A stretch of 30,282 nucleotides of DNA from CAYHHI01 sp964356335 (lineage in GTDB: Bacteria > Arandabacterota > Arandabacteria > Arandabacterales > Arandabacteraceae). The notes beneath the pieces were generated by a model. That model saw only the letters and a program-made list of their open reading frames with translations. It had not been told where the DNA came from and searched no databases. The position numbers and the translations under genes are program-made. The stretch covers positions 1 through 30,282 of the forward strand of contig CAYHHI010000040.1 in the NCBI GenBank assembly GCA_964356335.1, read 5' to 3'. This document shows, one piece after another, positions 29,974 to 30,282 of this stretch. The first letter of the stretch is position 1. Each line of letters begins with the position of its first letter.

Positions 29974-30282
29974 ATGTCTAAGCATCACAGGTTGCGCATT
30001 GCTTTGGGAGTGGGGTGTCTTGCGCTTCTCTGGTCGGGCTGTGGTGAGGACTGGAGCACGGTAGGACCCAATGATGACCAGATCGCCAATTCAACCACTG
30101 ATCAGGTGCCTGGGGATCCAACACAGATGTCGCCCCAGCGTAAGGAATACAAGCAAGGACTGAATGGGTACGCTGGATGTGAAGACACATACATGATCGA
30201 GTTTTTCCCTGACGATAACTTCGGCGGTAAGATTTACATTGAATGCATGTCCGATGATGGCAGGGAAGACGGTGGCCGCATG
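29974..30282 (+). CDS. Lipoprotein, 3' truncated by window edge
   Basis: The ATG at 29974 has GGAGGTG 6 bp upstream, and the frame stays open for 103 codons to the end of the window. The start, MSKHHRLRIALGVGCLALLW followed by SGC, is a lipoprotein signal peptide with Cys22-23 as the lipidated residue. The mature part is acidic and polar (GEDWSTVGPNDDQ; then DDNFGGKIYIECMSDDG). The fold and family cannot be read from this part. A structured leader precedes it. Confidence 0.78.
   Translation, partial: MSKHHRLRIALGVGCLALLWSGCGEDWSTVGPNDDQIANSTTDQVPGDPTQMSPQRKEYKQGLNGYAGCEDTYMIEFFPDDNFGGKIYIECMSDDGREDGGRM

Overview
The window most likely comes from an uncultured bacterium related to the Fibrobacteres-Chlorobi-Bacteroidetes (FCB) group or a neighbouring candidate phylum. 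This is inferred from two secreted proteins that end in a FlgD-like or type IX-like C-terminal Ig domain, a seven-repeat secreted propeller, a GH57 enzyme, and a dense motility and signalling cluster. No ribosomal RNA or other strong marker is present, so the lineage is uncertain.

Region 1 (1-4619) looks like an accessory or defence island. It holds the 3' end of a type ISP restriction-modification enzyme, a predicted PD-(D/E)XK nuclease, and a compact co-directional set: a three-helix DUF6338-like membrane protein, a translationally coupled 37-residue basic peptide, and a JAMM/MPN metalloprotease with all catalytic residues. The island ends at a 28-bp dif-like XerC/XerD site (4592-4619). This suggests either the replication terminus or a Xer-dependent insertion point.

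Region 2 (4720-12505) carries a membrane-anchored TPR protein overlapping a GH57 glycosidase on the minus strand. A PDZ / multi-pass membrane / GAF / PP2C (RsbU-like) phosphatase lies divergently. Behind it are two tiny hydrophobic ORFs with good ribosome binding sites and a bidirectional terminator. A lipoprotein and a secreted zinc metalloprotease follow on the minus strand. The protease has a near-consensus promoter and a leader that looks like a c-di-GMP-I (GEMM) riboswitch overlapping an intrinsic terminator.

Region 3 (12677-24958, all minus strand) is a motility and surface-signalling locus. In transcription order it is PilZ, CheA with two CheW domains, a methyl-accepting protein with a Cys-rich tail, a PilB/GspE ATPase, a STAS antagonist, CsrA, FlgM, an NtrC-type regulator, a FliA-type sigma factor, a REC-histidine kinase, a REC-DHp protein without an ATPase domain, and a small helical ORF. 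A sigma-28-like promoter precedes cheA. Three parts point to c-di-GMP (PilZ, the MshEN-like domain of PilB, and the riboswitch). The RsbU-like phosphatase and STAS protein suggest a partner switch, and FliA/FlgM plus CsrA suggest flagellar checkpoint and post-transcriptional control.

Region 4 (25067-30282) is a plus-strand set of exported proteins: a thioredoxin-fold/TPR protein, an unknown secreted protein, a seven-repeat propeller protein with a sorting domain, and a lipoprotein cut by the window edge. It also contains a tRNA-Glu(CUC) on the minus strand, a patch resembling insertion-sequence end repeats, and a long structured leader upstream of the last lipoprotein.
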